From Pseudoxanthomonas helianthi (GTDB taxonomy: Bacteria; Pseudomonadota; Gammaproteobacteria; Xanthomonadales; Xanthomonadaceae): DNA of 64,000 nt. The DNA is taken from the NCBI RefSeq assembly GCF_017939625.1, contig NZ_JAGKTC010000004.1:233954-297953 (forward strand), written 5' to 3'. Positions 25,491 to 33,895 of this stretch are shown piece by piece. Both the position numbers and the translations under genes were made by a program. The notes under the pieces were generated by a model. The model had not been told where the DNA came from. It searched no databases and worked only from the letters and a program-made list of their open reading frames with translations. Within the stretch, counting starts at the first letter, position 1, and each line of letters starts with the position of its first letter.

Positions 25491-26797
25491 GTGCCCCCCT
25501 CCCAGCCTCCCCGCGCGGGCGGGGGGAGGAGAAAAAGACACTGGGCTTGTGGGCGGCGATCGCGCTGGTCGTCGGCAACATGATCGGCAGCGGTGTGTTC
25601 CTGTTGCCGGCGTCGTTGGCGCCATACGGCGGGGTGAGCCTGGTCGGCTGGGCGATCACCCTCGCCGGCGCGCTGGCGCTGGCCTTGACCTTCGCCCGGC
25701 TGGCGATGCGCTGGCCGCAGACCGGCGGGCCGTACGTGTTCGCACGCAATGCCTTCGGCGAAGTGCCGGGGTTCCTGATCGCGTGGAGCTACTGGGTGTC
25801 GATCTGGTGCGCCAACGCGGCCATCGCGGTGGCCTTCGCCGGCAGCATCGGCGCGCTGTTCCCGCAGGCGACGGCGACGCCGCTGCGCGGCGCGGCCTGC
25901 GCGCTGGGCGCGCTGTGGCTGTGCGTCGGGGTCAATGTGCTCGGCGTGCGCGAGGCCGGGCGCGTGCAGCTGCTGCTGACCGTGCTGAAGTTCGTGCCCT
26001 TGCTGTTGTTCGCGGGCATCGCGCTGTGGTTCGTGCAGCCGCAGCACTTCGTCGCACCGTTCAATCCCAGCGGCGAGTCCCTGCCGCATGCGATCAACGC
26101 GACCGCCGCGCTGACCCTGTGGGCGCTGCTCGGGCTGGAGGCCGCCACGGTTCCCGCCGGCGCCATCGAAAACGCCGAACGTACCGTGCCGCGCGCGACC
26201 GTGGTCGGCACCCTGCTGGCGGGCGTGGTCACGGTGCTCGCGGTCAGCGCGGTGCTCGGCTTGTTGCCTGCGTCGCAACTGAAGGATTCGACCGCACCGA
26301 TGGCCGATGCGGCGCGCGCGCTATGGGGCCCATGGGCCGGCCTCGGCATCGCCGCGGTCGCGGCGGTTTCCTGCCTCGGCGCGCTGAATGGCTGGGTGCT
26401 GTTGTCCGGGCAGGTGCCGTTTGCCGCCGCCCGCGACGGCGTGCTGCCGTCGCCACTGGCCAAACTGGACGGCAACGGCACGCCGGCAGTCGGCGTGCTG
26501 GCCAGCGGCGTGCTTGCCTCGCTGCTGGTCGCGGCGAATTACAGCCGCTCGCTGGCGCAGTTGTTCACCTTCTCGATCCTGCTGTCCACTGCCGCCACCC
26601 TGTTGCCCTATCTCGCCGGCACCGCCGCATGGTTGCTGCGCGGCGAACGTCGTGGTCGGCTGCTTGCCTTGGCCGGCCTGCTTTACAGCGCCTACGCGCT
26701 GTTCGGCATCGGCCACGAATCGCTGCTGTGGGGCATCGCGCTGCTGCTCGCCGGCCTGCCGGTATACGCCTGGATGCGTTACGGCAGAAACCGATAA
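25487..26797 (+). CDS. APC-superfamily amino acid permease
   Basis: A 436-residue membrane transporter with about twelve helices. The first helix carries the substrate-binding glycine motif GNMIGSGVFLLP, and the family also shows in WALLGLEAATVPAGAIENAERTVPRAT. The ATG overlaps the oxygenase stop. Residues 3-14 (APLPASPRGRGE) are encoded by a GC-rich palindrome of the repeat type also present at 49662-49683, so the leader was probably created by repeat insertion at the start site. No other start keeps the first helix intact. A REP doublet follows. Confidence 0.88.
   Translation: MSAPLPASPRGRGEEKKTLGLWAAIALVVGNMIGSGVFLLPASLAPYGGVSLVGWAITLAGALALALTFARLAMRWPQTGGPYVFARNAFGEVPGFLIAWSYWVSIWCANAAIAVAFAGSIGALFPQATATPLRGAACALGALWLCVGVNVLGVREAGRVQLLLTVLKFVPLLLFAGIALWFVQPQHFVAPFNPSGESLPHAINATAALTLWALLGLEAATVPAGAIENAERTVPRATVVGTLLAGVVTVLAVSAVLGLLPASQLKDSTAPMADAARALWGPWAGLGIAAVAAVSCLGALNGWVLLSGQVPFAAARDGVLPSPLAKLDGNGTPAVGVLASGVLASLLVAANYSRSLAQLFTFSILLSTAATLLPYLAGTAAWLLRGERRGRLLALAGLLYSAYALFGIGHESLLWGIALLLAGLPVYAWMRYGRNR
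25504..25534. repeat. GC-rich palindromic repeat inside the permease leader
   Basis: CCTCCCCGC and GCGGGGGGAGG form an imperfect hairpin that covers codons 6-16 of the permease gene. A perfect relative (CCTTCTCCCCGC, AC, GCGGGGAGAAGG) lies upstream of purA. Confidence 0.65.
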
Positions 26798-26799
26798 TC

Positions 26800-26862
26800 G
26801 TAGGGTGGGCCCTGGCCCACCGTCACGACGCCTCGCAATGGCCGGCCAAGGCCCGCCCTACG
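26800..26862. repeat. REP doublet, GTAGGGTGGGCC type
   Basis: GTAGGGTGGGCCCTGGCCC on the left and, on the minus strand, GTAGGGCGGGCCTTGGCC on the right flank a ~20-base spacer. It begins three bases after the permease stop, between convergent genes. Confidence 0.8.
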
Positions 26863-26906
26863 GTTCAATTGTTCCCGGCCTACCGGTGTACGCGTGATGC
26901 GCTACG

Positions 26907-28175
26907 TCAGAGTTCGTCGGTAGGCTCCAGCGCCGCGGGCGCGACCGGACAACGCAACCTTCGCGCATGCACGCGCATTTCCCAACGCCACAACAGCCAC
27001 GCCAGCAGGCTGAGCGCTCCGGCCGCGAGCGCGAGGCGGAACAAGTCGTCGCTGAGCCATGGCGACAGCAAACCCGCGACCGCCGCGTTCAACAGCAGGC
27101 TGATGAAGGCCTGCATCGAAGATGCCGCACCACGCGACTGCGGGAACATGTCGAGGATCGCCAGGGTCAGGATCGGAAACACCAGGGCGATGCCGAACGA
27201 GTTCAACGCCACGGGCAGCACGGTCGGCAACACCGTGGGCGAATCCGTCCAGGCGTGGTAGGCGAGGTTCGCCAGCACCGCCAGTCCGCAGCAGGCGAAA
27301 CCGATTCGGACCTGGGCCATGCCGCCGACCCTGCCGGCCATGCGTCCGGATGCGAACGCGCCGATCATCATCCCGCCGATCATCGGCACGAAGAACCAGG
27401 CGAAACCGTTCTGCCCCAGCTTCAGATGTTCGATCACCAGCGCCGGCGCCGAGGCGATGTACAGGAACAGCGCGGCGAAATTGAAGCTGCCCGCGAAAGC
27501 CAGGCGTACGAAGCGCGCGTCGCCCAGCATCGCCGCATAGCCGCCGAGCATCGGCGCGATGCGCAGCGGTTGCCGCGCGGCCGGCGCATGGGTTTCCGGC
27601 AACCGCCACAGCACCGCGGCGATCATCGCCAGCGCGAACAACGCCAGGAACCAGAAGATCGCCGGCCAGCGCGCCCAGCCCAGCAGCCACGCGCCGATGA
27701 TCGGCGCGACCGCCGGCGCCACGCCGAAGATCATCGATACTTGGCTCATCAGCCGCTGCGCATCGTCCCCGTGCAGCACGTCGCGGACCACCGCGCGGCC
27801 GACGATCAGGCCGACGCCCGCGGACAGTCCCTGCAGCACGCGGAACGCCAGCAGCGTCGGCAGGCTGTTGGCCAATGCGCAACCCACCGAGGCGATGCCG
27901 AACACCGCGAGCCCGGCCAGGATCACCCGACGCCGGCCCAGCGCGTCCGATAGCGGGCCATGCACCACGCTCATCAGCGCGTAGGCCAGCAGGTAGGCGC
28001 TGATGGTCTGCTGCATCGCCAGCTTGTCGGCGCCGAACTGCGCGCCGAGTTGCGGGAACGCCGGGAAGATCGTGTCGATCGAGAACGGCCCGAGCATCGC
28101 CAGCGCACCCAGCACCGGGGCGAGTTTGCGGGTCAGCGCCGAAGACTTCGACGTCGCGGCTGCGGATTCGTTCAT
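26907..28175 (-). CDS. Bcr/CflA-family multidrug MFS exporter
   Basis: A 422-residue transporter with twelve helices. The MFS motif between helices 2 and 3 (GPLSDALGRRRVILAG) and the Bcr/CflA-type start (LGALAMLGPFSIDTIFPAFPQ, then MQQTISAYLLAYA) are clear, as is LRVLQGLSAGVG-like sequence in helix 4. These export drugs such as bicyclomycin, sulfonamides or dipeptides by proton antiport. The ATG at 28173-28175 is chosen because the open frame upstream is not hydrophobic or conserved. The C-terminal tail is Pro/Ala-rich and soluble. Confidence 0.9.
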   Translation of the reverse strand: MNESAAATSKSSALTRKLAPVLGALAMLGPFSIDTIFPAFPQLGAQFGADKLAMQQTISAYLLAYALMSVVHGPLSDALGRRRVILAGLAVFGIASVGCALANSLPTLLAFRVLQGLSAGVGLIVGRAVVRDVLHGDDAQRLMSQVSMIFGVAPAVAPIIGAWLLGWARWPAIFWFLALFALAMIAAVLWRLPETHAPAARQPLRIAPMLGGYAAMLGDARFVRLAFAGSFNFAALFLYIASAPALVIEHLKLGQNGFAWFFVPMIGGMMIGAFASGRMAGRVGGMAQVRIGFACCGLAVLANLAYHAWTDSPTVLPTVLPVALNSFGIALVFPILTLAILDMFPQSRGAASSMQAFISLLLNAAVAGLLSPWLSDDLFRLALAAGALSLLAWLLWRWEMRVHARRLRCPVAPAALEPTDEL

Positions 28176-28224
28176 TGGCTGTATTCGACGGAAAGCCGAC
28201 TCGTCAGGCGAGGCCTGCGGGCGC

Positions 28225-29076
28225 TCAATGCGCGGGTTTCGCCGCCACGGGCTTGGCCGGCTGCGGCGATGCGACCGGCGCGGAAGCCGGCACATGCGCC
28301 GCGGGCGTCGCGGGCGTCACGCGCGCCGGAACCGCGGGAAGCGACTGCAGCCGCCCGACTTCCTCCACCGCGATCGCCTCGGCGCGCTTCTGTTCGGGCC
28401 AGTACAGGAACACGAAATCGCCGATGGTGCCCAGCAGGCGCGCCGCGCCCGGCTGCGCCTCGTGGGTGTGCGCCAGGGTGATGCTCACCGCATGGCCCCC
28501 GCCGTTGCGGATCGCTTCCGCCTTGCGCTGTACGTAGCCCACCGTCAGCCACAGCGTGGCCCAGATCACGCCGAGCAGCACGCCGGTCGGGAACGAAAAA
28601 CCCGACCAGCCGAACACGCGCTGGAGGAAATTGGGGGTCTTCTCCCGGTACGGGAACGGCAGCAGCAGGCGCCCCCACCAGCGATCGCGCATCCGTCCGT
28701 AATAGCCCGGCCCCTTGTCGCGCGCGTATTCGTGGAAATTCAGCACCAGCATCAGCAGCATCGCCAGCGCGACGATCAGCAGGTAGGCCGGATCCCTCAG
28801 GCCCACGGTGATGTAGTCGCTCGGATCCATGTAGTCCATCACCGGGATGCCGAAGCTGGCGAAGAACCAGTAACTGGCCCACAGGCCCAGCGCGGAAACG
28901 CCCAGGTAGAACAGGGTCAGCGCGTGCGCCGGTTCGTGGCGCAGCACGCCCAGCAGCCAGTCCGCCCAGGAAAAAGGCGGCGGCGTGGCCGGTGCAGGTG
29001 CGGATGCGGCGGCAGGTTCAACGGATGCGTCCGCCGCGGGCAGCGGCAAGGTGGCGGCTTCGGTTTCGGTGGTCAT
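28225..29076 (-). CDS. Hypothetical inner-membrane protein with three or four helices
   Basis: A 283-residue protein, not recognised. Ala/Pro-rich regions cap both ends (ASAPAPATPPP at the N terminus; VASPQPAKPVAAKPAH at the C terminus). Hydrophobic helices are seen near residues 50-75, 93-113 (AYLLIVALAMLLMLVLN) and 160-180 (FPTGVLLGVIWATLWLTVGYV). A C-terminal soluble portion (HAVSITLAHTHEAQ, then LLGTIGDFVFLYWPEQKRAEAI) follows. It lies between the exporter and the anti-sigma gene, on the same strand; no functional clue is evident. Confidence 0.7.
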   Translation of the reverse strand: MTTETEAATLPLPAADASVEPAAASAPAPATPPPFSWADWLLGVLRHEPAHALTLFYLGVSALGLWASYWFFASFGIPVMDYMDPSDYITVGLRDPAYLLIVALAMLLMLVLNFHEYARDKGPGYYGRMRDRWWGRLLLPFPYREKTPNFLQRVFGWSGFSFPTGVLLGVIWATLWLTVGYVQRKAEAIRNGGGHAVSITLAHTHEAQPGAARLLGTIGDFVFLYWPEQKRAEAIAVEEVGRLQSLPAVPARVTPATPAAHVPASAPVASPQPAKPVAAKPAH

Positions 29077-29106
29077 GCGGGCATGGTAACCGAGCCCGCA
29101 AGCGGG

Positions 29107-29847
29107 TCAGCGCCAACCGGCGTCGCGGGCGGCGCGTTCGGCGCGGGCATCGAGCATCTGCTGCTGGCGGGCATCGACTTCGGCCAGCACCGACGCCGGC
29201 AAGGCGCTCGCCGCCTGGCGAAGCTCGCCTTGCTGCCTTTCGGCCTCGCCCAGCGCGACCACGTTCCAGCGACCGTTGCCTCGGCAGGCCAGGCCGCCCA
29301 GGGGCTGCGTGCCCTGCGCGGTGAAAGTGCGGCAATAGCGACCTTCACTGTCGCGGAAACTCAGGCCGACCGCGAGCGCGTCGCCGGGACGCGCGTCGGC
29401 GGCGAGTCTGCCATCGAGTGTCTTCGCCAGTTCGCTGCCTGCGACCAGCGCGCCATCCTGCATGCGCACCGGTCCCTGCGCCGGCGCATGCAGGAATTGC
29501 GCGCCGAACACCGTGCCCAGCAACACCGAAGCCGCCAACGCGCCCCACTCGGGCCAGCGCCACTCGCGCACGCGCCGGATCGTGCCGCGTGGACGGAGCG
29601 GCACGATGTTGTCGGCGGGCTTTTGCTCCTGTGCCATGCCCAGCGTCGCCAGCAGGCGCTGCGGCGGCGCTTCCTCGGCGACCGGCGCGAACGCCGCGCG
29701 CAGGCGCTCGCGCAGCGCGCGTTCGCGTTGCGCGCGATCGGCCAGCGCCGGATCGGCGGCGACCACGCGCGCGACTTCCGCGGCTTCGGTCTCGCCGAGC
29801 TCGCCGTCCAGCCACGCCAGCAATCGTTCTTCGCTCACGCCCGTCAT
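29107..29847 (-). CDS. Membrane anti-sigma factor
   Basis: A 246-residue protein whose start overlaps the sigma-factor stop. The N-terminal ~70 residues (SEERLLAWLDGELGETEAAEVARVVAADPAL) are a typical anti-sigma domain but with no zinc-binding HxxxCxxC motif. One membrane helix (WGALAASVLLGTVFGAQF) leads to a periplasmic region with a CRTFTAQG ... LACRGNG segment whose cysteine pair could form a disulphide. It most likely holds the adjacent ECF sigma factor inactive until an envelope signal arrives. Confidence 0.85.
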   Translation of the reverse strand: MTGVSEERLLAWLDGELGETEAAEVARVVAADPALADRAQRERALRERLRAAFAPVAEEAPPQRLLATLGMAQEQKPADNIVPLRPRGTIRRVREWRWPEWGALAASVLLGTVFGAQFLHAPAQGPVRMQDGALVAGSELAKTLDGRLAADARPGDALAVGLSFRDSEGRYCRTFTAQGTQPLGGLACRGNGRWNVVALGEAERQQGELRQAASALPASVLAEVDARQQQMLDARAERAARDAGWR

Positions 29848-30356
29848 TCGCCTTCTCCCAACATCTGTTGCAACGCCGTCCGCGCCCGCGCCAGCCGGCT
29901 GGTCAGCGTACCGATCGGCACTTCCAGCGCGGCGGCGGCTTCCTTGTAGGCAAGTCCTTCCACCAGCACCAGCATCACCGCTTCGCGTTGTTCTTCCGGC
30001 AGGCGCGCCATCGCCGCTTCGACCGACATCGCCTGATCGCGACGGTCGAACGGCGATTCGCCAACGTGCTCGCCGAGTTCCTCGGGCGCCAGCACCTGGC
30101 CGCGCCGCCGGCGCGCCCGCACCTCGTCCAGCCATGCATTGCGGACGATGCCGAACACCCACGCTTCCAAACCATGGCCATCTCCGTCGGATTCCTCGCG
30201 AAACTGACCGGCACGCGCCAGCGCGCGCTCGAGTGCGATCTGCACCACGTCGTCGGCGTCGTGCGCGTTGCCGGCCAGGCCGCGCGCGAAGCGGCGCAAC
30301 CGCGGCAGCAGTTCGCACAGGCGCTCTCGCATCGCGGGTTCTGTCGCTCGATTCAT
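29844..30356 (-). CDS. ECF RNA polymerase sigma factor
   Basis: A 170-residue ECF sigma factor. Region 2 is RFARGLAGNAHDADDVVQIALERAL, ending in the WVFGIVRNAWLDEVRARRRR core helix, and region 4 is LPEEQREAVMLVLVEGLAYKEAAAALEVPIGTLTSRLARAR. It starts a two-gene unit with its anti-sigma factor by ATGA overlap and is divergent from the subtilisin-like gene ~120 bases away, which it may control. The signal is not known. Confidence 0.92.
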   Translation of the reverse strand: MNRATEPAMRERLCELLPRLRRFARGLAGNAHDADDVVQIALERALARAGQFREESDGDGHGLEAWVFGIVRNAWLDEVRARRRRGQVLAPEELGEHVGESPFDRRDQAMSVEAAMARLPEEQREAVMLVLVEGLAYKEAAAALEVPIGTLTSRLARARTALQQMLGEGE

Positions 30357-30475
30357 CTGGCTATACGTTCGAGGATGCCGGTTTCTTCCATCGGCCGGGA
30401 AATTCTTCCGCGTTCATACCGGACTCAGGCGCGAGGCGCGCACCGCGCTTAAGCTGCGCGCGACTTCACCCGCCC

Positions 30476-31759
30476 ATGTTACGCATGCGCCACCTGTTCC
30501 GCCCACTGCTGGCCATCGCCTGCGCCTGCCTGACGGCGATGCCCGCCCACGCGCAGCAGACGTTGGCGCAGCTGGGCCGCAACCTGCCGTCGACCGTCGA
30601 CCGCGCCTTGCAGGTGCCGGCGCAGGCCCTGCAAGGCGTGCGCGAAACCATCGACCCGGTCACCGGCGAGGTACTGGAACCGCTGCTCGACCGCGCCCGC
30701 GAAAGCCGCCGGCTGTTGCGCCGTTTCCCCGATCGGCTCGATACCGATCCCTTGGGCGAACTGGTGATGAAGCGGCAACTGATCGCACTGGCGCCCTCGC
30801 CCGACGCATTGGCGCGCATCGTCGGCGCGGGTTTCGTGGTCGCGGAAAGGCGCCCGCCGGACGATCTGGGACTGGAACTCGTGGTGTTGCGCGCACCGGC
30901 CGCGCTCGACACGCGCGCCGCGCTGGCCCTGCTGCGGCGGCTGGATCCGACCGGCAGTTACGAGTTCGATCACGTCTACCAGCGCAGCGGCGGCGGAATG
31001 CAATCGGGAAGCGCCGTTGCCGCGACCGCGCCGACCGACGCACGCGAAGTGCGCGTGGGCCTGATCGACGGCGGCGTCGATGCCGCGCACCCGGCGCTGG
31101 CGAAAACCGACGTGCATGCCTGGGGCTGCAACGGCAAGCGCGTGCCCGACGCGCATGGCACGGCGGTCGCTTCGCTGTTGATGGGCGGCGCGAACGCGCA
31201 GGCCGGCGGCGTCCTGTATGCGGCCGATATCTGGTGCGGCCAGCCGGTGGGCGGTGCGACCAGCGTGCTGGTCGAAGCGCTGGCGTGGATGGCCCGCGAG
31301 AAAGTGCCGGTGATCAACATCAGCCTGGTCGGGCCGGACAACGCGATACTGCGTCGCGCGACGGAGGCATTGAACCAGCGCGGCTTCGTGTTGATCGCCG
31401 CCGTCGGCAACGACGGCCCCGCCGCACCGCCGCTGTACCCGGCCGCGTATCCGGGCGTGATCGGGGTGACCGCCGTCGATCGGCGCGGCCGCGTGTTGCC
31501 GGAAGCCGCGCATGGACGGCAGGTGGATTTCGCCGCGCTCGGCAGCGGCCTGCGCGCGGCGCGTCCACACGATAGCTGGGCGACGGTGCGCGGCACTTCG
31601 TTCGCCGCACCGTTGGTCGCGCACCGTGCCGCATTGCAGGTCGACGCGCCGCGCGCCGGCAATGCCGAAACCGTGCTGCAGGCGCTTGCGCGCAGCGCAC
31701 GCAAGACCGGCGGCAGCGTACGCGACGACACCTACGGGTTCGGCATCCTCGAGAACTGA
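30476..31759 (+). CDS. Secreted subtilisin-like (S8) serine protease
   Basis: A 427-residue protein starting with a Sec signal peptide (LFRPLLAIACACLTAMPAHA). The N-terminal ~170 residues form a non-catalytic region, followed by a compact S8 domain with catalytic Asp198 (VGLIDGGVDAAHP), His227 (DAHGTAVASLL) and Ser375 (RGTSFAAPLVAH). Either Met1 or Met4 could start the chain. It is divergent from the ECF sigma/anti-sigma pair, an arrangement that suggests it belongs to that regulon. Substrate unknown. Confidence 0.88.
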   Translation: MLRMRHLFRPLLAIACACLTAMPAHAQQTLAQLGRNLPSTVDRALQVPAQALQGVRETIDPVTGEVLEPLLDRARESRRLLRRFPDRLDTDPLGELVMKRQLIALAPSPDALARIVGAGFVVAERRPPDDLGLELVVLRAPAALDTRAALALLRRLDPTGSYEFDHVYQRSGGGMQSGSAVAATAPTDAREVRVGLIDGGVDAAHPALAKTDVHAWGCNGKRVPDAHGTAVASLLMGGANAQAGGVLYAADIWCGQPVGGATSVLVEALAWMAREKVPVINISLVGPDNAILRRATEALNQRGFVLIAAVGNDGPAAPPLYPAAYPGVIGVTAVDRRGRVLPEAAHGRQVDFAALGSGLRAARPHDSWATVRGTSFAAPLVAHRAALQVDAPRAGNAETVLQALARSARKTGGSVRDDTYGFGILEN

Positions 31760-31779
31760 GCTTTACCGGGCCCAACTCC

Positions 31780-31806
31780 GTGGGAGCGAGCTTGCTCGCG
31801 AATGCT
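31780..31806 (+). repeat. Single REP, GTGGGAGCGAGCTTGCTCGCGAATGC type
   Basis: One unpaired REP with the same head and GCGAGC-TT-GCTCGC palindrome as the doublets elsewhere, 20 bases after the protease stop and directly before a GTAGAG doublet. Confidence 0.75.
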
Positions 31807-31820
31807 TCGCTTCGTTTTTC

Positions 31821-31896
31821 GTAGAGTCGAGCATGCTCGACTGCTTTTTGCCTAACGATGCCGCAACGAAGAGCAGTCGAGCAAGCTCGACTCTAC
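31821..31896. repeat. REP doublet, GTAGAGTCGAGC type (copy 2)
   Basis: Inverted GTAGAGTCGAGCATGCTCGA / GTAGAGTCGAGCTTGCTCGA copies with a ~28-base spacer unrelated to that of copies 1 and 3. The region from the protease stop to 32088 (about 330 bases) otherwise holds only the leader of the next gene. Confidence 0.9.
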
Positions 31897-32088
31897 GAAA
31901 GCACGGCAACCTCAAAATCCGATGAGGGAAGGCTGGTTCTCTCAATACGACTCTTGCGGGACCCGGACCCGCATTCCCGAAAACTGAACGATTTCTGAGT
32001 TCTTACGTACCCGGAGGGAAGAAACCCGCATCGCGGTTCGTAACCCCTTCAACGCTGCGGATTGGCCGCGGCCGAAAGGAGACGAACC

Positions 32089-32907
32089 ATGAAGACCTCG
32101 TTGCTGTTCACCGCCATCCTCGCCACCAGCCTGTTCGCCGCCACCGCGCAGGCGCAAAGCGCCTCCGCCAGCGGCAACGCCCAGGCCGCGGCGCAGGGTT
32201 CGCTGCAGGCGGATCGTTCCGGCGTGGACGCCGCGGCTTCGAAGACCACGCAAGCCGCCGCCAACGCCCAGGGCCAGGCCAGCGGCGCGCTGCAGCACGG
32301 CGCGTCCACCACGGCGCAAGCCGCGACCAAGGCCACCGCCCAGGCTTCGACCACGCTCGACGCCTCCGGCACCAAGCTGGCCCGGCGTTACGCCGAAGCC
32401 GCCGGCTCGGTCGCTGCCGCCGCCGAAATCGTCGGCGACCTGCACAGCGGTGCGGACGGCCAGGCCGCGATGAGCTACGGCTCGATCGACAACACCCTGG
32501 CGCTGGCTTCGCAACTGGTCGCCGATGGCCATGCCGCCAGCCTCGATGGAGGCGTCGACATGGTGCAGGACCTGCGTGCCGACGGCCTCGGCTGGGGCAA
32601 GGTCGCGAAGCAGCTGGGCTACAACCTGGGCAACGTGGTGTCCGCCGCGCACGATACCGGCGCGCAGGTCGGCCACGGCGTCGGCAACGCGGTTTCCTCG
32701 GTGACCTCGGGACTGACTTCGTCGAACCAGGTCGGCATCAACGCCAGCACCCGCCAGGGCAGCGTCAATGTCGGCGCCGATACCGCCACCTCGGTCAGGG
32801 CCCGCACCGAACGCCCGTCGCTGGACGCGCAAGGCAGCGGCCGCGTCAACATCGGCGTGGACGCGCGCCCCAGCCTGCCGCTGGTCCGCCCGCTGCTGGG
32901 CCACTGA
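32089..32907 (+). CDS. Secreted Ala/Gln/Thr-rich hypothetical protein
   Basis: A 272-residue protein, not recognised. It has a Sec signal peptide (MKTSLLFTAILATSLFAATAQA) with AAAGGAG eight bases upstream of the ATG. Residues ~25-95 are low-complexity (Ala, Gln, Thr, Ser) and resemble an extended helical linker; residues 100-190 contain AEIVGDLHSGADGQAAMSYG and GLGWGKVAKQLGYNLGNVV, the latter like a motif seen in secreted helical proteins. The end is polar and repetitive (VGINASTRQGSVNVGADT). It is probably periplasmic or surface located, perhaps working with the next gene. Confidence 0.7.
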   Translation: MKTSLLFTAILATSLFAATAQAQSASASGNAQAAAQGSLQADRSGVDAAASKTTQAAANAQGQASGALQHGASTTAQAATKATAQASTTLDASGTKLARRYAEAAGSVAAAAEIVGDLHSGADGQAAMSYGSIDNTLALASQLVADGHAASLDGGVDMVQDLRADGLGWGKVAKQLGYNLGNVVSAAHDTGAQVGHGVGNAVSSVTSGLTSSNQVGINASTRQGSVNVGADTATSVRARTERPSLDAQGSGRVNIGVDARPSLPLVRPLLGH

Positions 32908-32983
32908 GCCACGCAGGGATCGTCACCCTTCCCTGGCCAGGCACATGGACGCGCCTGGCCACTCTTCCTCCGCAAAGGCTCCC

Positions 32984-33793
32984 ATGACTCTTCGCATCGT
33001 TTACGCCGCCCTCGCGCTGGCGCTGTGCGGCACCGCCCAGGCCCGCGATGGCTTCACCCTCGGCGCCGGCGTCGATTACAGCAGCGGCAAATACGGCAGC
33101 GACACGCGCACCGATATTTTCGCCGTGCCGGTCACCGCGACCTGGACCCGCGGCATCTTCCGCGCCCGCGTCAGCGTCCCGTGGCTGCGCGTTTCCGGCG
33201 ATCCGAACGTGGTGCCGGGCGTCGGCGGCGTGGACAACGACAACCCGCTGGGCCGCGGCCGCCTGCCCTTGCTCGGCGGCAGCGATCCGACTACCGGCAA
33301 CCAGGTCGAACGCGGCACCGCATCGGGCATCGGCGACGTCACCACCGCGCTGACCTGGTCGCTGCCGATGGGCCAGCGCGCCGGCATCGATCTTGGCGTC
33401 AACGCCAAGATCGCCACCGCCGACGAGGACAAGGGCCTGGGCACCGGCGCCAACGACTACGGCGCCAGCATCGACCTGTATCGCGACTTCGACGGCACGA
33501 TGCTGTTCGGCGGCGTCGGCCAGACCCGCCTGGGCGATTCGAAATACATCGACCTGGACCGGGTGAACAGCGGCAACCTCGGCCTGAGCCGGGTGGCCGG
33601 CAACGGGCGCGTCGGCGCGATGGTCGAATACCGCAGCGCCAGCACCCGCGACCGCGACGATCGCCGCGACGCCACGCTGTTCTATTCGCGGCCGACGAAC
33701 AGCGGCGGACGCGTGCAGTTGTACGCCAGCCACGGTTTCACCGACGGCGGTCCGGACTGGGGCGCAGGCGTGTCGGTCAGCAAGGGCTTCTGA
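32984..33793 (+). CDS. Outer-membrane beta-barrel-like hypothetical protein
   Basis: A 269-residue protein with a Sec signal (RIVYAALALALCGTAQA). The mature part alternates short amphipathic strands (FTLGAGVDYSSGKYG, IFAVPVTATWTRGIFRARVSVPW, RAGIDLGVNAKIATA) and ends in Phe (GAGVSVSKGF), typical of outer-membrane barrels recognised by BamA. It resembles transporter-type barrels (MetA-pathway-of-phenol-degradation/DUF3187-like) but no substrate can be assigned. It begins 76 bases after the Ala-rich secreted protein and may be cotranscribed. Confidence 0.75.
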   Translation: MTLRIVYAALALALCGTAQARDGFTLGAGVDYSSGKYGSDTRTDIFAVPVTATWTRGIFRARVSVPWLRVSGDPNVVPGVGGVDNDNPLGRGRLPLLGGSDPTTGNQVERGTASGIGDVTTALTWSLPMGQRAGIDLGVNAKIATADEDKGLGTGANDYGASIDLYRDFDGTMLFGGVGQTRLGDSKYIDLDRVNSGNLGLSRVAGNGRVGAMVEYRSASTRDRDDRRDATLFYSRPTNSGGRVQLYASHGFTDGGPDWGAGVSVSKGF

Positions 33794-33805
33794 GACCCCG
33801 CTTTT

Positions 33806-33881
33806 GTAGAGTCGAGCTTGCTCGACTGCTTTTCGCCTGAAGGTCCGGAAAGCACGAGCAGTCGAGCAAGCTCGACTCTAC
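33806..33881. repeat. REP doublet, GTAGAGTCGAGC type (copy 3)
   Basis: Both arms are the same GTAGAGTCGAGCTTGCTCGA sequence in inverted orientation with a ~29-base spacer. It begins 12 bases after the barrel gene stop and lies between convergent genes. Confidence 0.9.
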
Positions 33882-33895
33882 CCACCTGCATCGAT

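Noticed and set aside
9093..33881. Repeated palindromes as a CRISPR array
   Set aside because: The units are inverted pairs far apart in the genome with no regular spacer array and no cas genes.
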